Shown: positions 16,128 to 24,862 of the stretch, in pieces | Numbering within the stretch: position 1 is the first letter of the stretch | Layout of the letters: every line of letters begins with the position of its first letter | NCBI RefSeq assembly: GCF_900116005.1 | Contig: NZ_FOYI01000016.1 | Location: 1 to 54,025, forward strand | Source: Poseidonocella sedimentorum | GTDB lineage: Bacteria; Pseudomonadota; Alphaproteobacteria; Rhodobacterales; Rhodobacteraceae | Direction of reading: 5' to 3' | DNA length: 54,025 bases | Made by a program: the position numbers and the translations under genes | The notes under the pieces: generated by a model | What the model was told of the DNA's origin: nothing | The model's input: the letters and a program-made list of their open reading frames with translations, nothing else | Database searches by the model: none

Positions 16128-17762
16128 TCAGATGATGTGCATCCGCCCGGTGGCGAGCGCGGCGGCGAAGACGATGGCATTGGCCAGCGCATGGGCCGCG
16201 ATCGCATCCCACACCTCGCCCCGCCGGCGCATCACCCAGGACAGCGCGAGCCCCGCGGCAAACGCCTCGATCCAGCGGTCATGCAGCGCGGCGAAGAGCC
16301 CGGCCGTCACCAGCGCCGCGAGCACCGGCCCGACGCGGGGCCGCAGCTTGCCGTCGAGATAGTCGCGGAAGAACAGCTCCTCGATCACCGGCACCAGCAG
16401 GATCGTGCCCGCCGCGCGCAGGACCATCCAGCCCATGAGCCAGAGCCCGGTGAGCCCGGCATAGGACGGGGTGGGATCGTCCACGGGATAGGGCAGGGCG
16501 ACCCAGCCGATCCCGATCGCCGCGCCCACCGCGAGCGCGGGGAGGGGGAGGGTCGCGGGGCGGGGCGGCAGCACGTGGCGGAAGGCGAAGAGCGCCGCCG
16601 CCATGGCCAGAGCGCGCAGCGGGTAGACCACGCCGGGGGCGGTGCTGAAGGCCTGGGCCAGCAGGGCGCTGAGCATGAAGATCGCGAAGGGCAGGATGCG
16701 CGCCGCCTGCGGATCGCGCAGCAGCGGCGGCGGCGCGAGGGCAGGGGCCGCGGTGGGGCCGGTTGTGGGGCCGGTTGCGGATCTGGTTGCGGGAAATTTC
16801 TGGAGCGCGGGCACGGAGCGCGCGGTGATCACGATGCCGATGGCGACCAGGGTGAACATGAGCCAGCCGGCGTGGCTGTGGAAGCCGCCGACGGCGAGCT
16901 CGGGGAAGCCCTCGATCCCGAGGATCAGCAGCGCCGAGATCCGCACCACGTTGAGCACCATGCTGACCGCGAGCCCCACCGGGTAGATCAGCAGCGCATG
17001 GGGAAAGCGCAGCTCGGCGCGGAACAGCACGAAGAAGATCGTGGAGAAGAGGGTGACAAGCGCGAGCCCCTCGATCCCCGAACAGACCGGGGCCACGTTG
17101 ATGAAGAAGCCCTCGGCGCCGATGACCCGCGTGGCCGGGTCGGCGCCGACCTCGTAGCCCAGCGATTGCACCAGCGCCGAGACCGCGGCGAAGGTCAGGC
17201 CGGAGATGCTCTCGAGGTTCCACAACGGGCGCACGGCGATGGCGAGTTGCGGCGCGGCCACCCCGGCGAGCCCGATGGCCAGAAGCGTCCAGCCGTGGCC
17301 GGCCCAGAGCGCGCGCCAGCGCCGCGGCGGCGCCACGTAGCGCAGCATCCCGCCCAGCAGCAGCGCAAAGCCCGGCACCCAGAAGCCGAAGGTCAGCCGG
17401 AGCGTCGAGGTCCCGTCGCCCTCGCGCAGGAAGGCCACCGGGATCATGCAGATCGCCAGCCCCACAAGGCTCAGGCCCAGCGGCCAGCGCCCGGCCTGTC
17501 CGGCCTCGGCCAGAAGCGCGCGGATCGGCGCCGGGGTCAGCAGGGCGAAGAAGCACAGCACCGCCGCCAGCCCGTAGAGGCTCAGCATCGAGGCATTGGC
17601 CGCCCGGCAGGCCACGCCGGGCCAGTTGAGGTGACAGGTGAAATCGATGCCGTGTTTGTAGACCATGGCGATGAGCGCCAGTTCGGCCACCAGCAGCGCT
17701 CCGGCCAGCACAAGGGCGGAGGCGGGGGCAGGGCCGTCGGAGATCGGCATGTCCGTGGCCAT
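16128..17762 (-). CDS. xrtE: Exosortase E/protease (XrtE, VPEID-CTERM type) with CPBP domain
   Basis: A 544-residue fusion of an exosortase and a CPBP (CAAX-like) membrane protease, the architecture of XrtE. The exosortase half carries the transpeptidase-type triad: Cys227 in NVAPVCSGIEGLAL, Arg274 in VLNVVRISALL and His295 in GGFHSHAGW. The protease half has Glu461-Glu462 in PVIEELFFRDYL, His494 in FAALHDRW and a late AHALANAIVFA. Many hydrophobic segments. ATG 17762 has AAGGAG six bases upstream; the ATG at 17861 would add a Pro/Arg-rich tail without a ribosome site. XrtE normally acts on VPEID-CTERM proteins, but no such C-terminus was found in the window; the adjacent upstream gene is a VPLPA-CTERM protein instead. 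Confidence 0.88.
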   Translation of the reverse strand: MATDMPISDGPAPASALVLAGALLVAELALIAMVYKHGIDFTCHLNWPGVACRAANASMLSLYGLAAVLCFFALLTPAPIRALLAEAGQAGRWPLGLSLVGLAICMIPVAFLREGDGTSTLRLTFGFWVPGFALLLGGMLRYVAPPRRWRALWAGHGWTLLAIGLAGVAAPQLAIAVRPLWNLESISGLTFAAVSALVQSLGYEVGADPATRVIGAEGFFINVAPVCSGIEGLALVTLFSTIFFVLFRAELRFPHALLIYPVGLAVSMVLNVVRISALLILGIEGFPELAVGGFHSHAGWLMFTLVAIGIVITARSVPALQKFPATRSATGPTTGPTAAPALAPPPLLRDPQAARILPFAIFMLSALLAQAFSTAPGVVYPLRALAMAAALFAFRHVLPPRPATLPLPALAVGAAIGIGWVALPYPVDDPTPSYAGLTGLWLMGWMVLRAAGTILLVPVIEELFFRDYLDGKLRPRVGPVLAALVTAGLFAALHDRWIEAFAAGLALSWVMRRRGEVWDAIAAHALANAIVFAAALATGRMHII

Positions 17763-17953
17763 CCTGCTCTCCTTCTGTCTCGGGGCCGGGCCGGTGCTGT
17801 CCTGCGCGCCCCGCGGCGGGGGCGCCGCCCGAACCGGACCGCGATCGGCCGGACTTGTCAATGCCGCGCGCGCAAGGGCCTGCCTGCGGCGACGGCGGTC
17901 AGCGACGGGGCGTCAGGCGCAGGGTCTCAGGCCAAGGTCTTAGGCACAGGATC

Positions 17954-18610
17954 TCAGGAGGAGCGGCGGGCGCGGGTGAGGGCGGCCAGACCGCCCAGGA
18001 GCAACAGCCCGCTGGCCGGAAGTGGCACGCTGGAGGGGGTGGGATCGGGGTCGTCCGGCTCGATTTTCTCGAGCTCGGTCACCACGAACACCGCCTCGCC
18101 CGTGTCGATGTCATTGGTCAGGCTCAGCCCGGGGGCGGCGATCTCGAACAGGACCGCGCCGCCGTCATAGCCGGCGAAGACCCCGTCCCCGAGGACGTTT
18201 TCGAACAGGAACTGGAAGATCCCGTCGCTGCCGGGCGCGCTGGTGCCGGCGGCCTCGTCGCCAAAGGCGCTCGCCCCGCCATCGTCGGTCAGGCTGTCGA
18301 GGAGCGCGGCGCTGTCGAAGAGGACGAAGGTGGCCTCGCTCGGGTCGGTCAGATCAAAGCTTTCCAGCGAGATGGTCAGATCGCCGGAGGTCGCGGCGAA
18401 GAAATCGGGCAGGAAGGAGAGCGCCTCGCCCGGCTCGACGCGGGCGATCTCGCTGCCGCGGCTGTAGCCGAAACTCTCGAGATTGAGCAGCGCGGCCTGC
18501 CCCGGCAGGATCAGAACCCCCAGGGTCCCGACAAAAGCGATGGCTGAGGTGAGGGCCGCGGTAGCGCCCAACGACACCTTACCGAACAAAATTCGACCGA
18601 TGGAAAACAC
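17954..18610 (-). CDS. VPLPA-CTERM sorting domain-containing protein
   Basis: A 218-residue secreted protein. Residues 1-40 form a signal-peptide/hydrophobic N-terminus ending near LPGQAALLNL. The C-terminus has the canonical exosortase signal VPLPASGLLLLGGLAALTR starting at about residue 195 and finishing with ARRSS. The mature part is acidic and rich in Leu, Asp, Ser and Gly with no cysteine, consistent with a beta-rich surface protein. The DPDDP-type spacer before the motif is typical of a stalk. It lies between the giant beta-helix gene and xrtE on the same strand. The VPLPA motif points to XrtD as its processing enzyme; function otherwise unknown. Confidence 0.87.
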   Translation of the reverse strand: MFSIGRILFGKVSLGATAALTSAIAFVGTLGVLILPGQAALLNLESFGYSRGSEIARVEPGEALSFLPDFFAATSGDLTISLESFDLTDPSEATFVLFDSAALLDSLTDDGGASAFGDEAAGTSAPGSDGIFQFLFENVLGDGVFAGYDGGAVLFEIAAPGLSLTNDIDTGEAVFVVTELEKIEPDDPDPTPSSVPLPASGLLLLGGLAALTRARRSS

Positions 18611-18703
18611 AATACGCCCCCGCGTTCTTAGCCCGTGGTCCGGGGCTGTCTTGGCTTGGAACCTAGACGCGCCCGGAGCCTAAAACAACCGATCTTCGCC
18701 AAA

Positions 18704-21700
18704 TTACAGCAGAAAATCGTCGTCGAAAGTGTTGATGCCTTTCAGAATGACAGTATCGCGCTCCTCGCCCACGTAGAGCAGGGTGCGGGTGCTGGCGACG
18801 CGCACGGCGGTGATCTCGTGGCCGCCCAGGTCGAGCAGGTCCTCGCCGGGGGTGAAATCGGCGATGGTGCGGCTGTTGCGCGTGCCGTCGCCGAAGGCCG
18901 CAGTGAGGTCGAACACATCCGCGCCGCCGCCGCCGGTCAGCGTGTCGGCCCGGCCGCCCTGGGAATCGATGACCTCGTCGGCGTCGCTGCCGATCAGGAA
19001 ATCGCGCCCGTTGGTGCCCTCCACCCGGTCGAGGCTGTCGAGCCAGGTGCCCACGGTGATCGACACGGTGGCGCTGTCCTGCCCGCCGCGCCCGTCCGAG
19101 AGCAGGTAGGTGAAGCTGTCGGTGCCGCTGAAGCCGGCATCGGGGGTGTAGAGAAAGCCACCCGCCGCCCCGAGCCGCAGCGCGCCGTTGGCCGGGCCGG
19201 TCTCGATGAGGGTGGCGAGGGTGTCGCCGTCGGGATCCGCGTCATTGGCCAGAAGCCCGCGCCCGGTGGTGATGACGAGCCGCTCGCCATAGCCGGTCTC
19301 GTAGCTGTCCGCCGCCGCCTCGGGCCCGGCATTGGGGACCCAGCCGTCCTCGTGGGTGGTGGAGATGGTGAGCGTCCCGCTGCCCTTGGAGGCTTCGCCG
19401 AGGGTGAGGGACACGGTGTCGTGTTCGTAGTTGTAGGCCAGCAGCGCGTCGCGCTTGGCGCCAAGGCCGACCAGCTTGATCTCGCCGAAACTGCCGCTCA
19501 GCGCGTCGACCTCGATCAGCGTCTGGGTGGTGGTGGCGGTGAAGGCGCTCACGTCGAGGGTCAGGGTCGCGCCGCCCAGCTCCAGGGTGGAGTGGATCTC
19601 GGCGGGGGCGGAGAAGTGGCCGCTGTAGAATTCGGTCAGGCTGGAGAAGCCCTCGGCATCGGCGATGAAGCGCAGCGCGGCGGCCTCGTCGAAGACCAGC
19701 GCGGCCTCGCCGTCCTCGGCGCCGTCGACGCCCGCGGTGAGCGCGCTGCCCGCAAGGGTCAGGCTGCTGCCGGCGCCCAGCGAGAAGAGCCCGCCCGCGC
19801 TGGCCAGGATCGCCTGGGCGTTGTCGGAGAGGGTGAGTTCGGCCCGGCCGGTGAAATCGCCGGTGTTGGCAAAGCGCCCGCCGGCCACGTCGAGCTCCAG
19901 CAGGCCCGCGCCGCCATAGGCCCCCGACCAGAGCTGGCCCGCGCCGTCGATCTCGACCCGCGCGGTCCCGCCGCCGGTCGAGAGGCTGCCGGTGGCGAGG
20001 TAGCCCTGGCTGACCGAGAGCCGGCCGCCCGCGCCCAGATCGAGCCCGTCGAGCGTGGTGGTGCCGCCGTAGGTGACCCAGTTGCCGGCCAGCGCGACGC
20101 TGTCGCCTGCCACCGTGCCGGGCAGGTCCTCGGTGCTCCAGTTGAGGCGGTTGTCCCAGCGGATGCCGTCGCTCAGCGGGTTGGGCACGAAGCGCAGCGT
20201 CTCGGCCTCGGTGCGGGCCTCGGGGGCGATGCCGAACCCGGCCTGGAAGAAGGCGATGATGTCATCGGCGCTCAGGCTCTCGCCATCGGCGGTGGCGCGC
20301 AGGTACTCGGCCAGATCGGCGATGCTGGCGGTATCGGTGCCCAGAAGGGCGGCGGTGAAGAGCTGGATCGTGGTCGCGTCGAGCAGGTCGGTGTCGAGCC
20401 CGTCGATGTTCTGGTGCATCTCGTCGGCGTCGTCGATGTGTTTGCCGCCGACCCAGTTGTAGACGATCGTGTCGTTGTAGACCGGGTGCTCGGCCACGCT
20501 GCTGAGCTGGAGCGCGGTGTGGGTGATGTATTTCTCGAGCTGTTCGGCCGCGTTGGCGGGATCGGCCAGATGGGCGATGATGGTGTCGACCATGCCCGAC
20601 AGATTGCCGAAATCCCCCAGCCCGAGGGTCAGCGCGCCCTGCAGCTCGGCGATGGTCTTGTGGGCGCCGGAGGTGATGAGGTTGTCGGCATAAAGCGAGT
20701 AGTTGCCGATATAGCCCGCGCCGCCGTAGTTGCCGCCGAAGTTGTTCAGCGCGGCGTTGTTGTCGAGAAAGACGTTGTCCTCGATATAGCCGCCCGAGCG
20801 GATCTGGGCGCCGAAGGAGGCGGCGCGCATGGTGATGTTGTCGCGGAAGGTGACGTCGGTGTTGTTGTACTGGATATAGACGTTGTGGCTGTAGATGCTC
20901 GGCGGCTGCACGCCATCGGTGGAGAGGTTGTAGTCATAGCCCTCGACCCAGCCGTTGTGGTCATAAAGCGTGGTCTCCAGCAACACGCCCGAGCTTTGCG
21001 AGACATAGATCCCTGATTTGCGGTTGGGCAGGGCGTCCCAAGTGTCGGAGTCGTTGACGGGCGTGTCGTGCACCACGTCGAGCACTTCGGAATTGCGTAG
21101 GGTGAAGCCGTCCATCTTCTGGACATTGAGTTCGTCGCCGCTGATCTGGACGTTGTCGAAGAGCACGTTGTCGGAGCCGAAGACCATGGCGCCGTCGGTG
21201 AGCGCCAGATCGCGCACCACGATATTTTCGCTGGCATCCTGGAAGAGCTGGACCTGCGAGGCGATGACCGGGCGGTCGCCCTCGCCATAGGCGCCGATGA
21301 GCTGGGGGTGGAGCTCGGATTCGCCCATCGCGCCCCGCGCCACGAGCCGGCCCACATCGCCGTAGTCATAGCCGCGTTCGAACAGCAGCCAGTGCGAGTT
21401 GGGATCGTTGTCGCGGTCGGTGATCTCGTACCACAGCGCCATGCCCGCATCGGCCTTGAGCGCGGTTGCGGGGCTGCTGCCATAGCTGGGATGCTTGGAG
21501 AGCCAGTTGCCGGTGATGTCGCTCTCGTCGAGCCCTTCCATCGCGGCGATATCGGCGCGCGAGAGCGCGGCGTCGCTGTCCGAGACATAGATCTTGCGGT
21601 GTTCGGTGCCGTGCTCGACCACCACATCGCCCGCGGCGTCGGTCTGGAGCATGTAGTGATCGCCCTCGCCCCAGCCGGCCTCCTGCAGCGTCGGCGCTAC

Positions 21701-22105
21701 CGTGAGGGCGATGTCGAGCTGGCTGGTCGTGCCGTCGGCGTGGATCACCTCCAGCTTGGCGTCGAGCAGCTCGGTCTGGCTGTTGTTGTGGCCGGTCATG
21801 ACCAGCGCGAGGCTGTTGTCGGGATTGACCGTGAGATTGCCCGCCTCGGGCGCCTCCAGCACGCGCACCCCGACGATATCCGCCGCGAAGGCGGACTGGG
21901 GCAGATCCAGCGTCGTGACCCGGCCGCCGATGACGCTCGCCACGAGGGGGACATCCGGCAGCAGCCCGGAGACGAGATCGCCGGCGATGCCGCCAAGCGT
22001 ATCGCCGAGCGCGTCCTCAAGGGTTTCGGGCAGCAGGGTGACGGCGGAGATGGCATTGTCGAGCACGGTGTCGCTCGCAAGGTCGGTCTGGAGGCTGTCG
22101 GTCAT
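18704..22105 (-). CDS. Large secreted beta-helix protein with cadherin-like and RTX-type C-terminus
   Basis: An 1133-residue acidic protein without an N-terminal signal peptide. Order: N-terminal region (1-200), right-handed parallel beta-helix (about 250-500, with repeated turns such as ENIVVRDLALTDGAMVFGSD, DNVQISGDELN and DVTFRDNITMRAAS), a linker with beta-roll-like repeats (about 650-900), a cadherin/VCBS-like domain (GPEAAADSYET to DSATVSITV, about 940-1035), then one RTX-like Ca-binding stretch (GRDFLIGSDADEV..., GGGGADVFDL) and the terminal ADFTPGEDLLDL pattern of type I secretion substrates. Comparable layouts occur in AlgE-type mannuronan C5-epimerases and polysaccharide lyases. Next to manC, ugd and the EPS genes it is probably an extracellular EPS-modifying enzyme or matrix protein. 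No type I transporter is encoded here. Catalytic residues not identified. Confidence 0.75.
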   Translation of the reverse strand: MTDSLQTDLASDTVLDNAISAVTLLPETLEDALGDTLGGIAGDLVSGLLPDVPLVASVIGGRVTTLDLPQSAFAADIVGVRVLEAPEAGNLTVNPDNSLALVMTGHNNSQTELLDAKLEVIHADGTTSQLDIALTVAPTLQEAGWGEGDHYMLQTDAAGDVVVEHGTEHRKIYVSDSDAALSRADIAAMEGLDESDITGNWLSKHPSYGSSPATALKADAGMALWYEITDRDNDPNSHWLLFERGYDYGDVGRLVARGAMGESELHPQLIGAYGEGDRPVIASQVQLFQDASENIVVRDLALTDGAMVFGSDNVLFDNVQISGDELNVQKMDGFTLRNSEVLDVVHDTPVNDSDTWDALPNRKSGIYVSQSSGVLLETTLYDHNGWVEGYDYNLSTDGVQPPSIYSHNVYIQYNNTDVTFRDNITMRAASFGAQIRSGGYIEDNVFLDNNAALNNFGGNYGGAGYIGNYSLYADNLITSGAHKTIAELQGALTLGLGDFGNLSGMVDTIIAHLADPANAAEQLEKYITHTALQLSSVAEHPVYNDTIVYNWVGGKHIDDADEMHQNIDGLDTDLLDATTIQLFTAALLGTDTASIADLAEYLRATADGESLSADDIIAFFQAGFGIAPEARTEAETLRFVPNPLSDGIRWDNRLNWSTEDLPGTVAGDSVALAGNWVTYGGTTTLDGLDLGAGGRLSVSQGYLATGSLSTGGGTARVEIDGAGQLWSGAYGGAGLLELDVAGGRFANTGDFTGRAELTLSDNAQAILASAGGLFSLGAGSSLTLAGSALTAGVDGAEDGEAALVFDEAAALRFIADAEGFSSLTEFYSGHFSAPAEIHSTLELGGATLTLDVSAFTATTTQTLIEVDALSGSFGEIKLVGLGAKRDALLAYNYEHDTVSLTLGEASKGSGTLTISTTHEDGWVPNAGPEAAADSYETGYGERLVITTGRGLLANDADPDGDTLATLIETGPANGALRLGAAGGFLYTPDAGFSGTDSFTYLLSDGRGGQDSATVSITVGTWLDSLDRVEGTNGRDFLIGSDADEVIDSQGGRADTLTGGGGADVFDLTAAFGDGTRNSRTIADFTPGEDLLDLGGHEITAVRVASTRTLLYVGEERDTVILKGINTFDDDFLL

Positions 22106-22744
22106 GTCGGCGGGGCTTCTTATCTTGGATACTGGTCAGGGTGACGGCGGGCGCAGCAAGGCCACGATCAGGGCCACGATGCGGAGCGGGCGGGCGGCCT
22201 CGCGCCGGATCGTGGGCCGCAGATCGTGGGTCGGGAGATCATGGGCCGGGAGTTGATGGGTCAGAACGGGGTCTTCGTGCGTGGTCTCTCCAACTGCGAG
22301 GCAGGCCCGAAGCGGGGCACATCCTGCCGGGTTCCGGGGTCGGCCGAAGACATGGCCGATGCGGAGGTATGGTTTGGGCACTCGTGAAGAGCGCGCTATA
22401 GACCGAAAAACCCAAAACAAGAAAACGACAGATTAACGCTCACCGTGCGGGACGGGGGGCGAGATGCACCGGGCCCCCGCTATAGGGGCGGTTTTTCAAT
22501 AAGATGAAACTGTTAACCAAGTCGCGCGCATTGCGAATAAATAGGCGGATTGTTGCCGGAAAAGCTACATTTTTGGGCGAATAGGCGCGATTCAGGGGGT
22601 TTTTGGGGGAAAAAATCGTCGAAAATCCCGAAGCTGCACGATTTGTGTCGTAACGTCACTTCGCCCCGCAATTAGCATAAGAACGATTACCGGACTATTA
22701 TCCCTGCGTTCGGTGCCCCTTCGGCGCCCACGGGCCCGGCCGGC
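22106..22744. other. Intergenic region with AT-rich segment and short tandem repeats
   Basis: About 640 bases separate the beta-helix gene and the rhomboid gene, both on the minus strand. It presumably holds the beta-helix promoter. Positions 22208-22262 contain four diverged 14-15-bp units of the GATCGTGGGCCGG type. Positions about 22480-22690 are much richer in A/T than the neighbours (a run of poly-T/poly-A words), suggesting regulatory DNA. Short reading frames here are Pro/Arg/His-rich and not convincing. Confidence 0.5.
22208..22262 (+). repeat. Short tandem repeat, about four 15-bp units
   Basis: Units beginning at 22208, 22222, 22237 and 22252 follow the pattern GATCRTGGGYCGGGA with decreasing conservation. 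They lie about 100 bp upstream of the large beta-helix gene. Could be an operator array or simple slippage product. Confidence 0.55.
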
Positions 22745-23428
22745 TCAGGTCTCGCCCGCTCCGGCACCGCCTCCGGCTCCGGTCCCGTCGGTCTCGGGCG
22801 GCTGGCCGCGCGGGTCGATCAGCAGCGCGGTGATCCAGCCGAAGACGAAGCCGCCGAGGTGGGTCTCCCAGGCCAGCAGCCCGTTCATCAGCCACCACAG
22901 CACCAGGTTGAGCAAGAGCAGCCACGCCACCCCGCGCAGCACCGGCCAGAGCCGCTCGCGGGCGGTGAAGCGATCGACGTAGTTCCAGGCGAGGATCCCG
23001 CCGGCGAGGCCGAAGAGCCCGCCCGAGGCGCCCACCATCGGCCGCACCGTCTCGGCCAGAAGGCCGAAGCCGAGCCCGCCCCCCAGAACCGCCGCGACAT
23101 AGAGCATCACGAAGCCGCGCCGCCCGACCCGCGCCACCACCGGGGCGCTCAGGCTGATCAGCGTGAGCATGTTGACGGCCATGTGGACGGGGCCGCTGTG
23201 CAGGAAGGCATAGGTGAGGAACATCGCGTAGGGCTGGAGCGGGTAGTTGGGCTGCCAGGTGTCGAGCAGCCCGGGCCAGAAGCCGGCGTATTCATAGACC
23301 GTCTGGCGCAGCCGCGGCGGGCCCAGGAGGCCCAGATCGCTCAGCATCAGCAGCGCTTCGACCAGCACGCAGCTGCCCGCGATCACCAATAGGGCCGCGT
23401 TGCGCCAGGGCGGCGCGGGCGGGCTCAT
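22745..23428 (-). CDS. Rhomboid family intramembrane serine protease
   Basis: A 227-residue protein with about six hydrophobic segments and the rhomboid dyad: Ser135 in MVGASGGLFGLAGG and His190 in WETHLGGFVFGW. The HMAVNMLTLISL segment supplies the conserved His/Asn oxyanion region. It cleaves transmembrane segments within the inner membrane. ATG 23428 is chosen; an in-frame TTG at 23473 would overlap the preceding gene. The C-terminal 20 residues are Gly/Ala/Thr-rich. It is last in a minus-strand group with the barrel and export genes. Its EPS-locus location suggests a role in processing secreted or tail-anchored proteins of this system, which is inference. Confidence 0.87.
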   Translation of the reverse strand: MSPPAPPWRNAALLVIAGSCVLVEALLMLSDLGLLGPPRLRQTVYEYAGFWPGLLDTWQPNYPLQPYAMFLTYAFLHSGPVHMAVNMLTLISLSAPVVARVGRRGFVMLYVAAVLGGGLGFGLLAETVRPMVGASGGLFGLAGGILAWNYVDRFTARERLWPVLRGVAWLLLLNLVLWWLMNGLLAWETHLGGFVFGWITALLIDPRGQPPETDGTGAGGGAGAGET

Positions 23429-23456
23429 CTGCGTGGCGGCGGGCGCGCGCGCCGCG

Positions 23457-24854
23457 TCACGGCCGGAAGGCAAAGCTCTTTTGCAGGCCGAGGTGGATGC
23501 GGCTGCTGTCTTCGTCCTCGGCCCCCTCTTCGCGGGTGCGGGTGAAACTGTAGCCCGAGACCAGCCGCCAGTCGGCCCCCACCGCGTGGCTGTAGGAGAG
23601 GTTGAGGCGCATCGAGCTTGCGTCGCCGTCGCGGCTGTCGAGCACGTCCTCCTGCACCAGCGCCAGCCCGGCGCTCAGCGCCGCGCGCGGCGAGAGGGTG
23701 TGGTCGTAGCTGACCGAAAGCCGGGTGGCGACGGCCTCGTCATCGTCGGAGTTGGTGGTCGCGGACTGGCTCAGCGCGACGCTGAGCGCGCCCAGCCGGT
23801 CGATCCGGTGTTCCAACTCGACCCCGGCCAGCGCGTGGGTGGTGAAGCCCTCGGTCCGGGTCGCGCCGAGCGAGAAGGACAGGGTCGTGCGCGGCAGCGA
23901 GAGGCTGCGGCCGAAGCGGATCTGGTGGCGGGTGCCGTTGTCGCTCTGGGATTGCGAGACCGAAAAGCTCAGCGACCCGTCCGGCAGCGCCCGGGTCAGG
24001 CCGAGCGAGAGGCCGAGCCCCTCGGTGCGGCTGGTGTCGCCATCGGTCTCGGTGCGCTCGGTGTCCTGCTGCGAGAGGCTCGCCGAGACGCGGGTCAGCC
24101 GGTCGATGTCATACTCGGCGCTGGCCCCGTAGGAGAGGCTTTCGCTGTCGGTCGCCCCGGCGCCGCTCTCGTCGGTGCTGGAGTGGCGGACGAAGAACCG
24201 CGCGGTCAGGTTGGGCATGCTGCGCAGCACCAGCGCGGCGCGCAGGCTCTCGACGGTGCTGTCGTTGAGCGAGCTGTCATCGCTGTCGTAGGTGAGCACG
24301 CGGCGGCTGGCGCCGAGCTCCAGCCCCAGCGGCCCGGTGGTCCAGAGGTCGAGATCGGCCCCGAAGGAGAGCGACTCGCGCGTGCCCTCCGAGAGCACGA
24401 CGATCTCGTCGGTTTCGGTGTCGAGCGCAAAGACCGCGTCGCGGATGTCGGCCTGGCTGTAGGCGCCGGTGAGGGCCAGCTCGGCGTCGCGGGTGCGCGC
24501 GGTATAGCCAAAGCGCAGAGCGCTGCTTTCGGTGTCGAAGGAGTCCTGCGGCGGGGTCGGATCAAAGTGATAGGCCAGCGACGTGGAGGCGCTGACGGTG
24601 AGCTCCTGGCCGCGGGTGATGCTCTGGAGCCCGAAGCCCAGCGTGGTCAGGGCGCGCAGGCCCTCGTCGCTGTCACCGTCGGAGCTGCTGGTCTGTTCGA
24701 GCCGCTGGGCGATGTCGACGGTGGCGGTGAGCCCCTGATCGGCCCAGCCCTGCTCGGCGCGCAAAAGCGCCACCGCCGAGACCGCGGCGAGCCCGCCGGC
24801 GAGCACGAGCGGCCGCAGCGGGCGCGGCCGGGCGGATCCTGAAAGCGGCGGCAT
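23457..24854 (-). CDS. Outer membrane beta-barrel protein of the EPS locus
   Basis: A 465-residue protein with an N-terminal export signal (LVLAGGLAAVSAVALLRAEQGWA) followed by about 420 residues of alternating polar/hydrophobic strands with many Ser/Thr/Asp, ending ...SRIHLGLQKSFAFRP with a terminal Phe two residues from the end, as expected for an outer-membrane beta-barrel. It resembles, in length and position, the barrel proteins associated with PEP-CTERM/exosortase EPS loci. ATG 24854 lies eight bases after the stop of the export gene; the frame is open far upstream only as its shadow. It may form or assist the outer-membrane exit for the polysaccharide because the neighbouring Wza-like protein is short. 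Exact family not certain. Confidence 0.72.
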   Translation of the reverse strand: MPPLSGSARPRPLRPLVLAGGLAAVSAVALLRAEQGWADQGLTATVDIAQRLEQTSSSDGDSDEGLRALTTLGFGLQSITRGQELTVSASTSLAYHFDPTPPQDSFDTESSALRFGYTARTRDAELALTGAYSQADIRDAVFALDTETDEIVVLSEGTRESLSFGADLDLWTTGPLGLELGASRRVLTYDSDDSSLNDSTVESLRAALVLRSMPNLTARFFVRHSSTDESGAGATDSESLSYGASAEYDIDRLTRVSASLSQQDTERTETDGDTSRTEGLGLSLGLTRALPDGSLSFSVSQSQSDNGTRHQIRFGRSLSLPRTTLSFSLGATRTEGFTTHALAGVELEHRIDRLGALSVALSQSATTNSDDDEAVATRLSVSYDHTLSPRAALSAGLALVQEDVLDSRDGDASSMRLNLSYSHAVGADWRLVSGYSFTRTREEGAEDEDSSRIHLGLQKSFAFRP

Positions 24855-24862
24855 GGCGGCGC

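Noticed and set aside
16071-18170. Plus-strand frame of 699 codons opposite xrtE
   Set aside because: Composition dominated by Arg, Gly, Glu, His and Gln; no family; shadow of the exosortase gene.
18635-21016. Plus-strand frame of 793 codons opposite the beta-helix gene
   Set aside because: Gly/Val/Ala/Glu-rich shadow without domains; the minus-strand protein has clear beta-helix, cadherin-like and RTX features.
22136-22420. Possible small protein of 94 codons upstream of the beta-helix gene
   Set aside because: Its middle is only the 15-bp DNA repeat read as His-Asp-Leu-Pro units, the rest is Arg/Pro-rich, and no ribosome site is seen.
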